From NCBI GenBank assembly GCA_934338765.1, contig CAKRHL010000070.1, positions 1 to 9,552 of the forward strand: 9,552 nucleotides of DNA. The letters run 5' to 3'. A model generated the notes under the pieces. That model was not told the DNA's origin. It searched no databases and saw nothing but the letters and a program-made list of their open reading frames with translations. Both the position numbers and the translations under genes were made by a program. The DNA comes from an uncultured Lachnospiraceae bacterium. Its GTDB lineage: Bacteria > Bacillota > Clostridia > Lachnospirales > Lachnospiraceae. Shown one piece after another: positions 1 to 7,906 of the stretch. Position 1 is the stretch's first letter, and each line of letters starts with the position of its first letter.

Positions 1-250
1 CAAAATCGATCTGACCGTCCACAAAAACATACTCAAAATCAATATGAGGATTCGGCAGAAAATAGATCATAACAATGTCTGCGATCACTGCCACCAACAG
101 ACCTAAAATCTTTAATGCTCCCGGTATAACCACCAATGCAAGAATCGGTAAAATAACGCAGGCGGCCAACATAAGCCGCCTACGCATTGATTCCTGCTGT
201 GTCAACCGGGAATGTACATACGTATCTGAATACAATCCCTCGTTATACAT
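1..250 (-). CDS. DUF6106-like small membrane protein (3' part missing)
   Basis: The first 83 residues of a minus-strand protein are visible; the C-terminus lies beyond the left edge. The ATG at 250 follows an AAAGGA-type ribosome binding site about 5 nt upstream. After a polar N-terminus of about 25 residues ending in MRRR, two hydrophobic segments follow (about 27-43 and 46-64), separated by a Pro-Gly turn. Then comes a segment with IDFEYVFVDGQIDF. Two helices followed by an 'EYvfVdGqiD' patch is the pattern I recall for DUF6106, a family of unknown function common in Lachnospiraceae. The family call rests on memory only. The gene lies 98 nt downstream of groL on the same strand with no clear U-tract terminator between, so read-through from groESL is possible; I saw no convincing promoter of its own. 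Confidence 0.7.
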   Translation of the reverse strand, partial: MYNEGLYSDTYVHSRLTQQESMRRRLMLAACVILPILALVVIPGALKILGLLVAVIADIVMIYFLPNPHIDFEYVFVDGQIDF

Positions 251-303
251 AGCTATCCTTTCACCTTATCCAGGTTTTATCTGATCATATATATAATTTT
301 TTG

Positions 304-345
304 GAAGTTTCGAAGAAACTTCTAATGCGAAACCAAAGGTTTCGC
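304..345. repeat. Two tandem perfect palindromes after groL
   Basis: Plus-strand GAAGTTTC-GAA-GAAACTTC (304-322) and GCGAAACC-AAA-GGTTTCGC (327-345) are each perfect 8-bp stems with 3-nt loops, separated by 4 nt. They begin 3 nt past the groL stop. In the groL transcript they are followed by an A-rich, not U-rich, stretch, so they do not form a standard intrinsic terminator. They could protect the 3' end of the groESL message, or be one copy of a dispersed palindromic repeat; this window cannot decide. Confidence 0.75.
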
Positions 346-348
346 TAT

Positions 349-2030
<1,682 letters not shown>

Positions 2031-2056
2031 CGTTATTAATTATTTGATGTTCTTAA

Positions 2057-2402
<346 letters not shown>

Positions 2403-2412
2403 CCATAAACAT

Positions 2413-2441
2413 AATATATTGCATTTCATTTTTTTGTGCAA
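2413..2441 (-). promoter_or_regulatory. Sigma-A-type promoter of groS-groL
   Basis: On the minus strand, TTGCAC (2436-2441) and TATATT (2413-2418) are separated by exactly 17 nt. The expected start point near 2405 places CIRCE at about +3 to +29, the classic repressor position. T-rich plus-strand DNA beyond 2441 (A-tracts on the transcribed side) could act as an upstream activating element. Confidence 0.8.
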
Positions 2442-2586
2442 GTTTCTCAAGCAAGTAAATCTTTCTTTTTTTTGATTAATTCATTATTATCTGACTTTTT
2501 CTGTTTTTTTCTCTTTTAATCTCCTTTTTTTATTTACATTCGCAACATATTTTTCTCAGGGTCTTTCCCCAGAAGGCTATTTCAAG

Positions 2587-2615
2587 TTTACGAATACTTC
2601 CAAATACGTTATAAT
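2587..2615 (+). promoter_or_regulatory. Sigma-A-type promoter of the DUF6062 gene
   Basis: TTTACG (2587-2592), a 17-nt spacer, and a perfect TATAAT (2610-2615). The predicted start point near 2622 gives a leader of about 63 nt before the ATG at 2685. Confidence 0.7.
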
Positions 2616-2669
2616 TATGATAATTATTTTATTATGAAAACAATATCGTTATTACAAGCAACTTTACGC

Positions 2670-2676
2670 AAAGGAG
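2670..2676 (+). promoter_or_regulatory. Ribosome binding site of the DUF6062 gene
   Basis: AAAGGAG, 8 nt before the ATG at 2685. It decides for this start over the in-frame ATG at 2634, which has no such site. Confidence 0.85.
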
Positions 2677-2684
2677 AATTATCA

Positions 2685-3407
2685 ATGAAAGAACAGCTTT
2701 ATACAATTCCGGTAAATGATGCATTTGCCGTTGACTGTGAGTGTCCTGTCTGTTCCATGTACGACTCACTGGAGCGGGATGCGATCGAGTTTACCATGGG
2801 ACCAAGCTACATGGAGGATGATATCCGTATGGAGACAAACAAGATCGGTTTTTGCGGTCATCATGTCAAGCAGCTCTATAAGCACCAGAACCGTCTTGGC
2901 CTCGCTTTGATCCTTCACACGCATATGCAGCGCACCAACCGTGATCTTGAAGAACTCCTCTCCTCGGACAAGCCTGCCAAAAAGGGACTGTTTTCCAAAA
3001 AGACAGAGAATGTTTCTCCTGTAACAGAATATATCGAAAATCTGAATCATTCCTGTTATATCTGCAACCGGATCGACCGGATCTTTTCCCGGTATCTTGC
3101 CACGATCTATCACTGCTATGAGCATGATGAAGAGTTTCGCCGGAAGTTTGCTTCCTCCAAGGGATTTTGTACAAAGCATTTCGGCATGCTTTATGAAGGC
3201 GCACCGTCCGCTCTGTCAGGCAAACGTCTGCCGGAATTTATCCAGACTCTGAATCAGGTATATTTAACGAATATGAAGCGTGTTACCGATGATCTGGAAT
3301 GGTTCACCGACAAGTTTGATTACCGTAACGAGGACAAGCCATGGAAAAACTCTAAGGATGCCCTGCCCCGCAGCATGAACAAAACAAACAGTATTCTTCC
3401 ACAGTAA
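2685..3407 (+). CDS. DUF6062-type protein with duplicated CxxC/CxxH modules
   Basis: Function is unknown; the family call is from recall. The protein has 240 residues, no signal peptide and no membrane helix, so it is probably cytoplasmic. Two halves share a layout. In the first, CPVC (Cys20, Cys23) is followed 34 residues on by FCGHH (Cys57, His60). In the second, CYIC (Cys124, Cys127) is followed 35 residues on by FCTKH (Cys162, His165). Each Cys-x2-Cys ... Cys-x2-His set could hold one zinc ion, and the helical stretch after each set supports an internal duplication. A lysine-rich linker (about 94-106) separates the halves. Extra cysteines at 18 and 144 are unpaired in this scheme. It is the only plus-strand gene, with its own promoter, and runs divergently from groESL. 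A redox or metal-linked role is possible but unproven. Confidence 0.85.
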   Translation: MKEQLYTIPVNDAFAVDCECPVCSMYDSLERDAIEFTMGPSYMEDDIRMETNKIGFCGHHVKQLYKHQNRLGLALILHTHMQRTNRDLEELLSSDKPAKKGLFSKKTENVSPVTEYIENLNHSCYICNRIDRIFSRYLATIYHCYEHDEEFRRKFASSKGFCTKHFGMLYEGAPSALSGKRLPEFIQTLNQVYLTNMKRVTDDLEWFTDKFDYRNEDKPWKNSKDALPRSMNKTNSILPQ

Positions 3408-3419
3408 CATTTTCTTTAC

Positions 3420-3480
3420 TCAAACTTCCCACATCAGAAACAATCTGGGCATATTATAATTCTTGGTGTGGGAAGTTTGA
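3420..3480. repeat. Long perfect inverted repeat after the DUF6062 gene
   Basis: TCAAACTTCCCACA (3420-3433) is the exact reverse complement of TGTGGGAAGTTTGA (3467-3480): 14 bp with a 33-nt interior. Four more inner positions pair if G-U is allowed, giving about 18 bp. No clean U tract follows (ATTCTTTATT), so it is not a textbook terminator. It may help end transcription of the DUF6062 gene, or be a small mobile or dispersed palindrome. Confidence 0.7.
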
Positions 3481-3501
3481 ATTCTTTATTTCTATGACAC
3501 G

Positions 3502-3540
3502 AAAAATCCCAACTGCCATTTTCAGACAATTGGGATTTTT
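3502..3540. terminator. Bidirectional intrinsic terminator
   Basis: AAAAATCCCAA (3502-3512) pairs with TTGGGATTTTT (3530-3540), with a short inner CTG/CAG stem. The A5 and T5 ends give a U tract in either direction. It lies between convergent genes (the DUF6062 gene ending at 3407 and the DUF2225 gene ending at 3557), as expected for a shared terminator. Confidence 0.85.
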
Positions 3541-3556
3541 ATATGCTTGCAAAAAA

Positions 3557-4405
3557 CTATGCTTTATTCATATCCTTGTTTAATAATTCCTTAATCTCCC
3601 GCGCTCTGTTCTTGATACGCTCGTTAGCTTCCCGTGAGATCAGCACTCTGGAGATCCAGCGGCTGGATTCTTCATAGTGGCCAATACGTCTCGCCAGCTC
3701 TGCCAGCAGATAACTGACAGTAATCTCATCCATACCACACATCGGAAATGTTTCCTTGGAAAAAGCTGTTTCAAATCCGGTATATGCATTTTCCAACAGC
3801 TCTTTCTCCTGCTCCTTCAGCTCTTTTATCTGCCCCTCACGCTTTGGCGTGTCCTCAGGAAGAGATTCCGCTTTTCCACGGCAGATCCATGCCATTTTGA
3901 GACAGGTGTATGCTCTCTCACTTTCCTTGGCCTTCTTGATGACCGTATTAAGAAGAGCAAGCTGATGTCTTTCAAGTGCATCATCATAAGTATAAATATT
4001 TTCCGTCGGCGGCAGTCCCTTAAAATTGGAAGAAATATTCTCCCGGATGAGTCTTGCCTGCGCCGGCATCATAAATTTAAAGAACCGGTCAAGTGCGGCA
4101 TAACCACAATGCGGACAAACCACTGCATCGTATTTCAGACAATCCACATACTGATATTTCGGACGCAGATCGGTATCTGCAGCCAGCAGCTTAACTTTAC
4201 CGGTACGGATCTTTTTGGAATGAAACTCTTTGTCGCATACCGGACACACATATGTTTTTTCAAACAGAAAATCCGCTTCAGTCACTGCTGCGGCCTTTTT
4301 TTTGCCATCCTTTGCCTCTTCTTTTTTGGAAGTATCCTCAAATACCTCTACCTTCTCCAATTTTCCCAGACCAAGCTTGTCCAGACCTGAAAAAATGCCT
4401 TTCAT
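3557..4405 (-). CDS. DUF2225 family protein (metal-ribbon plus helical domain)
   Basis: Unknown function, 282 residues. After a lysine-rich N-terminus, CPVC (Cys54, Cys57) and CPHCGYA (Cys97, Cys100) form a four-cysteine zinc-ribbon-like site, with an extra Cys89. 'CPvC...f....v...CPhCGYa' is the pattern I recall for DUF2225. The remainder (about 105-282) is helical with TPR-like character, including a charged run near 185-205 and ELARRIGHYEESSRWI near the end. There is no signal peptide or membrane helix. The ATG at 4405 is chosen over an upstream start 7 codons earlier because GGAGGGG lies 5 nt in front. It starts 35 nt after the glnS stop on the same strand and ends at the shared terminator, so it is most likely the second gene of a glnS operon. 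Confidence 0.85.
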   Translation of the reverse strand: MKGIFSGLDKLGLGKLEKVEVFEDTSKKEEAKDGKKKAAAVTEADFLFEKTYVCPVCDKEFHSKKIRTGKVKLLAADTDLRPKYQYVDCLKYDAVVCPHCGYAALDRFFKFMMPAQARLIRENISSNFKGLPPTENIYTYDDALERHQLALLNTVIKKAKESERAYTCLKMAWICRGKAESLPEDTPKREGQIKELKEQEKELLENAYTGFETAFSKETFPMCGMDEITVSYLLAELARRIGHYEESSRWISRVLISREANERIKNRAREIKELLNKDMNKA

Positions 4406-4410
4406 GGTAA

Positions 4411-4417
4411 CCCCTCC
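4411..4417 (-). promoter_or_regulatory. Ribosome binding site of the DUF2225 gene
   Basis: GGAGGGG on the minus strand, 5 nt before the ATG at 4405. It lies inside the longer open frame and so argues against that frame's upstream start. Confidence 0.8.
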
Positions 4418-4440
4418 ATTCTGCACTTGTCAATTGAAGA

Positions 4441-6135
4441 TCATTTATTCGGACGATAAGAACTCTTCAATGATACAATGCGGTTAAATACTAAATGATC
4501 CTTTGAAGAATCCTTTGAATCTACACAAAAATAACCATGACGAACAAACTGGAAACTCTCTGTCGGTTCTGCTTCTGACAAAGCAGGCTCTACATAACAG
4601 TTCTCCATGATGGTGAGGGAATTTGGATTTAAGTTAATGCTTCCATCCTCATTATAGACCCCCTTTTCCTCGTCAACGATATTTTCATATAAACGAACCT
4701 CTGCCTGCTGTGCTGTATCAGCACATACCCAGTGGATCGTTCCCTTTACCTTTCGTGCATTAAAACCGGAGCCGCTCTTGGTTTCCGGATCATACGTGCA
4801 ATGAACCTCTGTCACATTGCCATCCTCATCAGTGACATAATCTGTACATGTTACAAAATATGCATTCATCAGACGAACCTCGTTGCCCGGATACAGACGG
4901 AAATACTTTCTCGGTGGCTCGATCATAAAATCCTCCCGATCAATATAAAGCTCTCTGCCAAACGGAACCTTCCGGGTTCCCATTTCCTCATTTTCCTGAT
5001 TGTTGGAAACATCCAGATACTCAATCTCATTCTCCGGATAATTTGTGATCACAAGCTTGATCGGATCGAGAACTGCCATCATGCGAGGACGCTTCAGCTT
5101 CAGATCCTCACGGATGCAGTATTCTAACATTGCATAGTCAACAGAACCCTGGGATTTTGATATACCGCAAAGCTCCATAAATTTCCTGATAGACTCCGGA
5201 GTAAAACCACGACGGCGCAGTGCAGCAATGGATACAAGACGCGGATCATCCCATCCGTCTACAATCTTTTCCTCTACCAGCTTCTTGATATAACGCTTAC
5301 CTGTGACTACATTGGTCAGGTAAAGCTTGGAAAACTCAATCTGCTTTGGTGGATTTTCAAACTCCAGCTCTCTGACAACCCAGTCATAAAGCGGACGATG
5401 ATCCTCAAACTCCAGTGTACAGATAGAATGGCTGATACCCTCAATGGCATCCTCGATCGGGTGTGCAAAATCGTACATCGGATAAATACACCATTTGTCC
5501 CCTGTATTGTGATGGTTCATATGGGCTACACGATAAATGACCGGATCACGCATATTGATATTTGGTGATGCCATATCGATCTTGGCTCTCAGCACCTTCT
5601 CGCCATCCTCGAATTCATCGTTTTTCATTCTCTCAAACAGATCAAGATTTTCTTCTATGGAACGATCTCTATAAGGGCTGTCCTTGCCCGGCTCCTTCAA
5701 TGTACCGCGATACTCTCTGATCTCATCTGCAGAAAGATCACAGACATAAGCCTTTCCCTTTTTGATCAGCTTCACAGCACATTCATACATCTGATCAAAA
5801 TAGTCAGAAGCAAAATATACCTGAGCAGGATCAAGATCTCCGCAGATCCATTTTACATCCTCCATAATAGAATCAACAAACTCTGTCTTCTCTTTCATCG
5901 GGTTTGTGTCATCAAATCGAAGATGGAATGTACCATTATATTCCTCTGCCAAACCGGAGTTTAACAAAATTGACTTGGCATGTCCGATATGCAGATAGCC
6001 GTTTGGCTCTGGTGGAAATCTCGTTACCACCTTCTTGCAATGCCCTTCTTCGATGTCCTTATCAATGATATTCTCGATAAAATTGCGGGAAACCACCTCT
6101 GTCTCCTCTGTCACATTCTCTAATTCTTTACTCAC
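4441..6135 (-). CDS. glnS: Glutaminyl-tRNA synthetase (GlnRS)
   Basis: Class I enzyme that joins glutamine to tRNA-Gln using ATP. The 564 residues compare with about 554 in E. coli, so it is complete. The Rossmann-fold signature is [15 protein letters not shown] (41-55) with HIGH at 49-52. RFDDTNP (73-79), [14 protein letters not shown] (239-252) and GWDDPRL...[12 protein letters not shown] (294-317) are GlnRS-specific blocks that separate it from GluRS. The KMSKS-like loop reads VVTGKR (276-281) where E. coli has VMSKR: the lysine is kept but Met-Ser is replaced by Thr-Gly. The C-terminal half matches the anticodon-binding beta-barrels. The start is GTG at 6135 with AAAGGAGG 7 nt upstream. 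Many Gram-positives lack GlnRS and make Gln-tRNA by transamidation, so a stand-alone glnS fits Clostridia that have acquired one. Confidence 0.97.
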   Translation of the reverse strand: MSKELENVTEETEVVSRNFIENIIDKDIEEGHCKKVVTRFPPEPNGYLHIGHAKSILLNSGLAEEYNGTFHLRFDDTNPMKEKTEFVDSIMEDVKWICGDLDPAQVYFASDYFDQMYECAVKLIKKGKAYVCDLSADEIREYRGTLKEPGKDSPYRDRSIEENLDLFERMKNDEFEDGEKVLRAKIDMASPNINMRDPVIYRVAHMNHHNTGDKWCIYPMYDFAHPIEDAIEGISHSICTLEFEDHRPLYDWVVRELEFENPPKQIEFSKLYLTNVVTGKRYIKKLVEEKIVDGWDDPRLVSIAALRRRGFTPESIRKFMELCGISKSQGSVDYAMLEYCIREDLKLKRPRMMAVLDPIKLVITNYPENEIEYLDVSNNQENEEMGTRKVPFGRELYIDREDFMIEPPRKYFRLYPGNEVRLMNAYFVTCTDYVTDEDGNVTEVHCTYDPETKSGSGFNARKVKGTIHWVCADTAQQAEVRLYENIVDEEKGVYNEDGSINLNPNSLTIMENCYVEPALSEAEPTESFQFVRHGYFCVDSKDSSKDHLVFNRIVSLKSSYRPNK

Positions 6136-6142
6136 TGTGTCT

Positions 6143-6150
6143 CCTCCTTT
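6143..6150 (-). promoter_or_regulatory. Ribosome binding site for the GTG start of glnS
   Basis: AAAGGAGG on the minus strand, 7 nt before the GTG at 6135. This strong site supports the non-ATG start. Confidence 0.85.
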
Positions 6151-6170
6151 GGTGACAAAATACTCTTTAC

Positions 6171-6198
6171 ATCATACCACATTAAATGCTTTTCGCAA
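6171..6198 (-). promoter_or_regulatory. Promoter of glnS-DUF2225
   Basis: On the minus strand, TTGCGA (6193-6198), a 16-nt spacer, and TATGAT (6171-6176) preceded by TGG, which gives an extended -10 (TGn). The start point would fall near 6164, leaving a short leader of about 29 nt with no room for a T-box, which is worth noting for a tRNA-synthetase gene in this group. Confidence 0.7.
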
Positions 6199-6223
6199 AG
6201 ACATTTTTTCTTGTATAACGCAG

Positions 6224-6247
6224 AAAAAAGGATTCCTCCCGGAATCC
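6224..6247 (-). terminator. Intrinsic terminator of the SleB-family gene
   Basis: Read on the minus strand: GGATTCC, loop GGGA, GGAATCC, then TTTTTT. The 7-bp stem and U6 tract start 23 nt after the stop codon at 6270. Confidence 0.9.
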
Positions 6248-6269
6248 CTCTCTACTGTCTGTAATTATC

Positions 6270-6812
6270 TTACTTAAAACGATGTCCTCCGAGGCGAAAA
6301 CGTGCTCCGGATAAATACACACTAAAGAAATGAAAACTCTTAAAATTCTTCTTGTCTCCACGGTACATAATATAATTCTGACCGGATAAGACGCTCTTCG
6401 CGGCTTTAATACAATCCTTCCACTGACTGTTGTTGACCTTTCCCGCATCATACTGGGAAAGACGTTTCTTTAAGGCACCGTTACGGACCGGTGAAAACTG
6501 TCCCTTCTGGTAAACAACCTTACGGATGGTATTTGGAAATGCATTGGATGATACACGATTCATAATAACAATTCCTACTGCAACCTTACCCTGGTAGCTC
6601 TCTGCTCCAGCCTCACAGTTTATGATCGATGCCATCAGACGAAGATCAGATTTTTTATAAGATGATCTCTTGACCGATTTGTCAGCCTTTGTATTGACCG
6701 CAGACTTTGTAGCTGTGGCACTTACCTGTGCAGCAACTGATACCGTATTTTTTGAAAGACCTAACATTAACATCGCAAATAGTAAAAGTGTTGCATATTT
6801 TTTAAACTTCAT
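6270..6812 (-). CDS. Secreted SleB-family cell wall hydrolase
   Basis: Predicted peptidoglycan hydrolase of the SleB/CwlJ catalytic family (Hydrolase_2), acting outside the membrane. The protein has 180 residues. MKFKK followed by a hydrophobic stretch (6-19) and an Ala-rich region (SVAAQVSA, about 25-32) form a signal peptide. A basic Ser/Lys linker (35-55) leads to the catalytic domain: LMASIINCEAGAESYQGKVAVG (59-80), with Glu67 as the likely catalytic residue and Glu71 also conserved, then IVIMNRV (81-87), GQFSPV (104-109) and the terminal GGHRFK. There is no peptidoglycan-binding domain, unlike full-length spore-cortex SleB, so a vegetative role is as likely as a germination role. The ATG at 6812 is set by AGGAGG 5 nt upstream; a longer frame to 6872 would start at an unsupported ATG in the leader. 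It is a single-gene unit with its own promoter and terminator. Confidence 0.92.
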   Translation of the reverse strand: MKFKKYATLLLFAMLMLGLSKNTVSVAAQVSATATKSAVNTKADKSVKRSSYKKSDLRLMASIINCEAGAESYQGKVAVGIVIMNRVSSNAFPNTIRKVVYQKGQFSPVRNGALKKRLSQYDAGKVNNSQWKDCIKAAKSVLSGQNYIMYRGDKKNFKSFHFFSVYLSGARFRLGGHRFK

Positions 6813-6817
6813 GATAA

Positions 6818-6823
6818 CCTCCT
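6818..6823 (-). promoter_or_regulatory. Ribosome binding site of the SleB-family gene
   Basis: AGGAGG on the minus strand, 5 nt before the ATG at 6812. It fixes the start that gives a clean signal peptide. Confidence 0.88.
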
Positions 6824-6882
6824 GAATGAAAACAACATCCGGCAACATTCTGCGCCTTCCGCTGCTTAACATTTATGTAACA

Positions 6883-6910
6883 ATTATATCACATTATTTT
6901 AAAAAATCAA
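6883..6910 (-). promoter_or_regulatory. Promoter of the SleB-family gene (extended -10)
   Basis: On the minus strand, TTGATT (6905-6910), a 16-nt spacer, and a perfect TATAAT (6883-6888) preceded by TGA (extended -10). The start point near 6876 gives a leader of about 64 nt. It looks like a vegetative sigma-A promoter; I saw no evident sporulation-sigma promoter. Confidence 0.8.
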
Positions 6911-6974
6911 CCCAAATTGCAATAATTATAATTTCCTTCTAAACAAAATTCTAATTTTATTGTCAATTTTATAC

Positions 6975-7026
6975 AAAAAAACAGCAGAAAATACAATTAT
7001 TTTTAGAAAAAACGTCGTATTTTCTG
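6975..7026 (-). terminator. Probable terminator of the hisA gene run
   Basis: CAGAAAATAC (6985-6994) is a perfect 10-bp inverse of GTATTTTCTG (7017-7026). On the minus strand the hairpin is followed, 3 nt later, by a run of seven T (6975-6981). The stem is AT-rich and the loop is long (22 nt), so termination strength is uncertain. Confidence 0.6.
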
Positions 7027-7038
7027 TCGTTAAATAAA

Positions 7039-7080
7039 CGGAATGTATATTCCGTGTAATATTTGTAACAAATTACACGG
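7039..7080. repeat. Two overlapping palindromes downstream of hisA
   Basis: CGGAAT-GTAT-ATTCCG (7039-7054) is a perfect 6-bp hairpin. CCGTGTAAT (7052-7060) pairs with ATTACACGG (7072-7080), a perfect 9-bp inverted repeat with an 11-nt loop. They share positions 7052-7054, so as RNA the two hairpins compete at their junction. On the minus strand the first is followed by TTTATTT, so it could act as a weak terminator. Confidence 0.7.
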
Positions 7081-7096
7081 TAATCTTTGTAACAAA
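7057..7096. repeat. Direct repeats of palindromic TTTGTAACAAA
   Basis: TAATATTTGTAACAAA (7057-7072) and TAATCTTTGTAACAAA (7081-7096) differ at one position and are offset by 24 bp. Each contains the palindrome TTTGT-A-ACAAA. A related TATGTAACAAT at 6874-6884 overlaps the -10 box of the SleB-family promoter. The layout suggests a transcription-factor operator, but I do not recognise the regulator. Confidence 0.55.
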
Positions 7097-7135
7097 CTTT
7101 CAACAATACCGGCAAAACATGCTGTGGAGCCCATT

Positions 7136-7906
7136 TTATCTGTATTTCAGCATATCCCGATAGGCTAACGTACCTCCAAACAGATCCAGTGCACTACCAA
7201 TGGTAAAATCAAGTTTTCCCGCTCCGCAACTTTCTATAAAGAAGAGATCCTCCTGATCATGAATCCCTCCGGCATAAGTTATGGGACAATCCATATGCTG
7301 TCCCAAAAAAGATAACAGTTCCTTCTCCACGCCCCCCTGCTTTCCTTCTACATCAACAGCATGTATCAGAAATTCATCACAATATTCCCTCAGCATATGA
7401 AGTGTTTCCTGATCTAAACAGACATCTGTTTTTTTCTGCCAGCGGTCTGTCATAATATAATAACCGTCCTCATATCTGCGGCAGCTGAGATCCAGCACAA
7501 GATGTTCCTTTCCGATCAGCGACGTAAGCTTTTCCAGACGCCTGAGATCCACTGTTCCGTCCCGAAAAACATACGAGGTAACGATCACATGACTTGCCCC
7601 CATATCAAGAAACTTCTCTGCATTATCCGGACAGATACCTCCTCCGATCTGCATGCCTCCCGGATATGCACCCAGAGCCCCCTCAGCCTGCTGCACATCC
7701 TTCCCATACCATTCACTTCCGACCGGATTCAGCAAAATAATATGACCTCCGCGAAAACCGTCTTTCCGGTACATCTCTGCATAATATGCACCATCATATT
7801 CTGAAATATAATTGTTCTGCGCCTGATTGCCCTGATCCAACAGGCTTCCACCTACAATCTGCTTTACCGCACCGTTATGAATGTCAATACATGGTCGAAA
7901 TCTCAT
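7136..7906 (-). CDS. hisA: Eukaryotic-type HisA isomerase (ProFAR isomerase)
   Basis: Histidine biosynthesis, fourth step: it isomerises ProFAR to PRFAR by an Amadori rearrangement in a TIM barrel. The sequence is of the subgroup known from fungi and plants (HIS6 type), not classical bacterial HisA. It opens MRFRPCIDIHNGAVKQIVGGSL, then YPGGMQIGGGI (81-91), ASHVIVTSYVFRDG (104-117), LVLDLSCRR (136-144), a Y-I-M-T-DRWQKKTD block (150-161), HAVDVEGKQGG (182-192), ITYAGGI (209-215) and FTIGSALDLFGG (234-245). Asp8 and Asp139 are the likely general acid/base pair; the Gly-rich loops at 88-90 and 213-214 bind the phosphates. The 256 residues are full length. Its ATG overlaps the stop of the preceding gene by 4 nt (ATGA), indicating translational coupling; GGAG lies about 11 nt upstream. 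No other his gene is nearby. Confidence 0.93.
   Translation of the reverse strand: MRFRPCIDIHNGAVKQIVGGSLLDQGNQAQNNYISEYDGAYYAEMYRKDGFRGGHIILLNPVGSEWYGKDVQQAEGALGAYPGGMQIGGGICPDNAEKFLDMGASHVIVTSYVFRDGTVDLRRLEKLTSLIGKEHLVLDLSCRRYEDGYYIMTDRWQKKTDVCLDQETLHMLREYCDEFLIHAVDVEGKQGGVEKELLSFLGQHMDCPITYAGGIHDQEDLFFIESCGAGKLDFTIGSALDLFGGTLAYRDMLKYR

Larger units (their letters stand above)
6813..7135. other. Gene-free region between hisA and the SleB-family gene
   Basis: This 323-bp AT-rich stretch contains, from right to left: 40 bp with no evident element after hisA, two copies of a TTTGTAACAAA motif, two overlapping palindromes, a probable terminator for the hisA gene run (6975-7026), a plain AT-rich spacer (6911-6974), and the promoter and leader of the SleB-family gene. 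I found no convincing small open reading frame in it. Confidence 0.7.

Noticed and set aside
160..181. GC-rich inverted repeat AGGCGGC / GCCGCCT
   Set aside because: It lies inside the DUF6106-like coding sequence (the start of the first membrane helix) and is explained by codon choice; not a terminator.
2462..2535. T runs as bent DNA or an origin-like region
   Set aside because: Spacing of the runs is only partly near 10 bp and there are no DnaA-box-like sites; ordinary AT-rich promoter DNA explains it.
2634..2684. Longer start of the DUF6062 gene (17 extra codons)
   Set aside because: No ribosome binding site before 2634, whereas AAAGGAG stands 8 nt before 2685; the predicted transcript start near 2622 would leave almost no leader.
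2766..3179. Open minus-strand frame of 137 codons opposite the DUF6062 gene
   Set aside because: The plus strand has a promoter, a ribosome binding site and ordered metal-ligand motifs; the antisense frame has none of these.
3677..4390. Open plus-strand frame of 237 codons opposite the DUF2225 gene
   Set aside because: The minus strand encodes a recognisable zinc-ribbon protein with a good ribosome binding site and operon context. The plus frame is Cys/Phe/Leu-rich without a motif or start signal.
7057..7096. TTTGTAACAAA repeats as a Rex or CcpA site
   Set aside because: The Rex consensus needs TTGTTAA and TTAACAA half-sites, and CcpA cre sites need a central CG; neither fits. The regulator is left unnamed.
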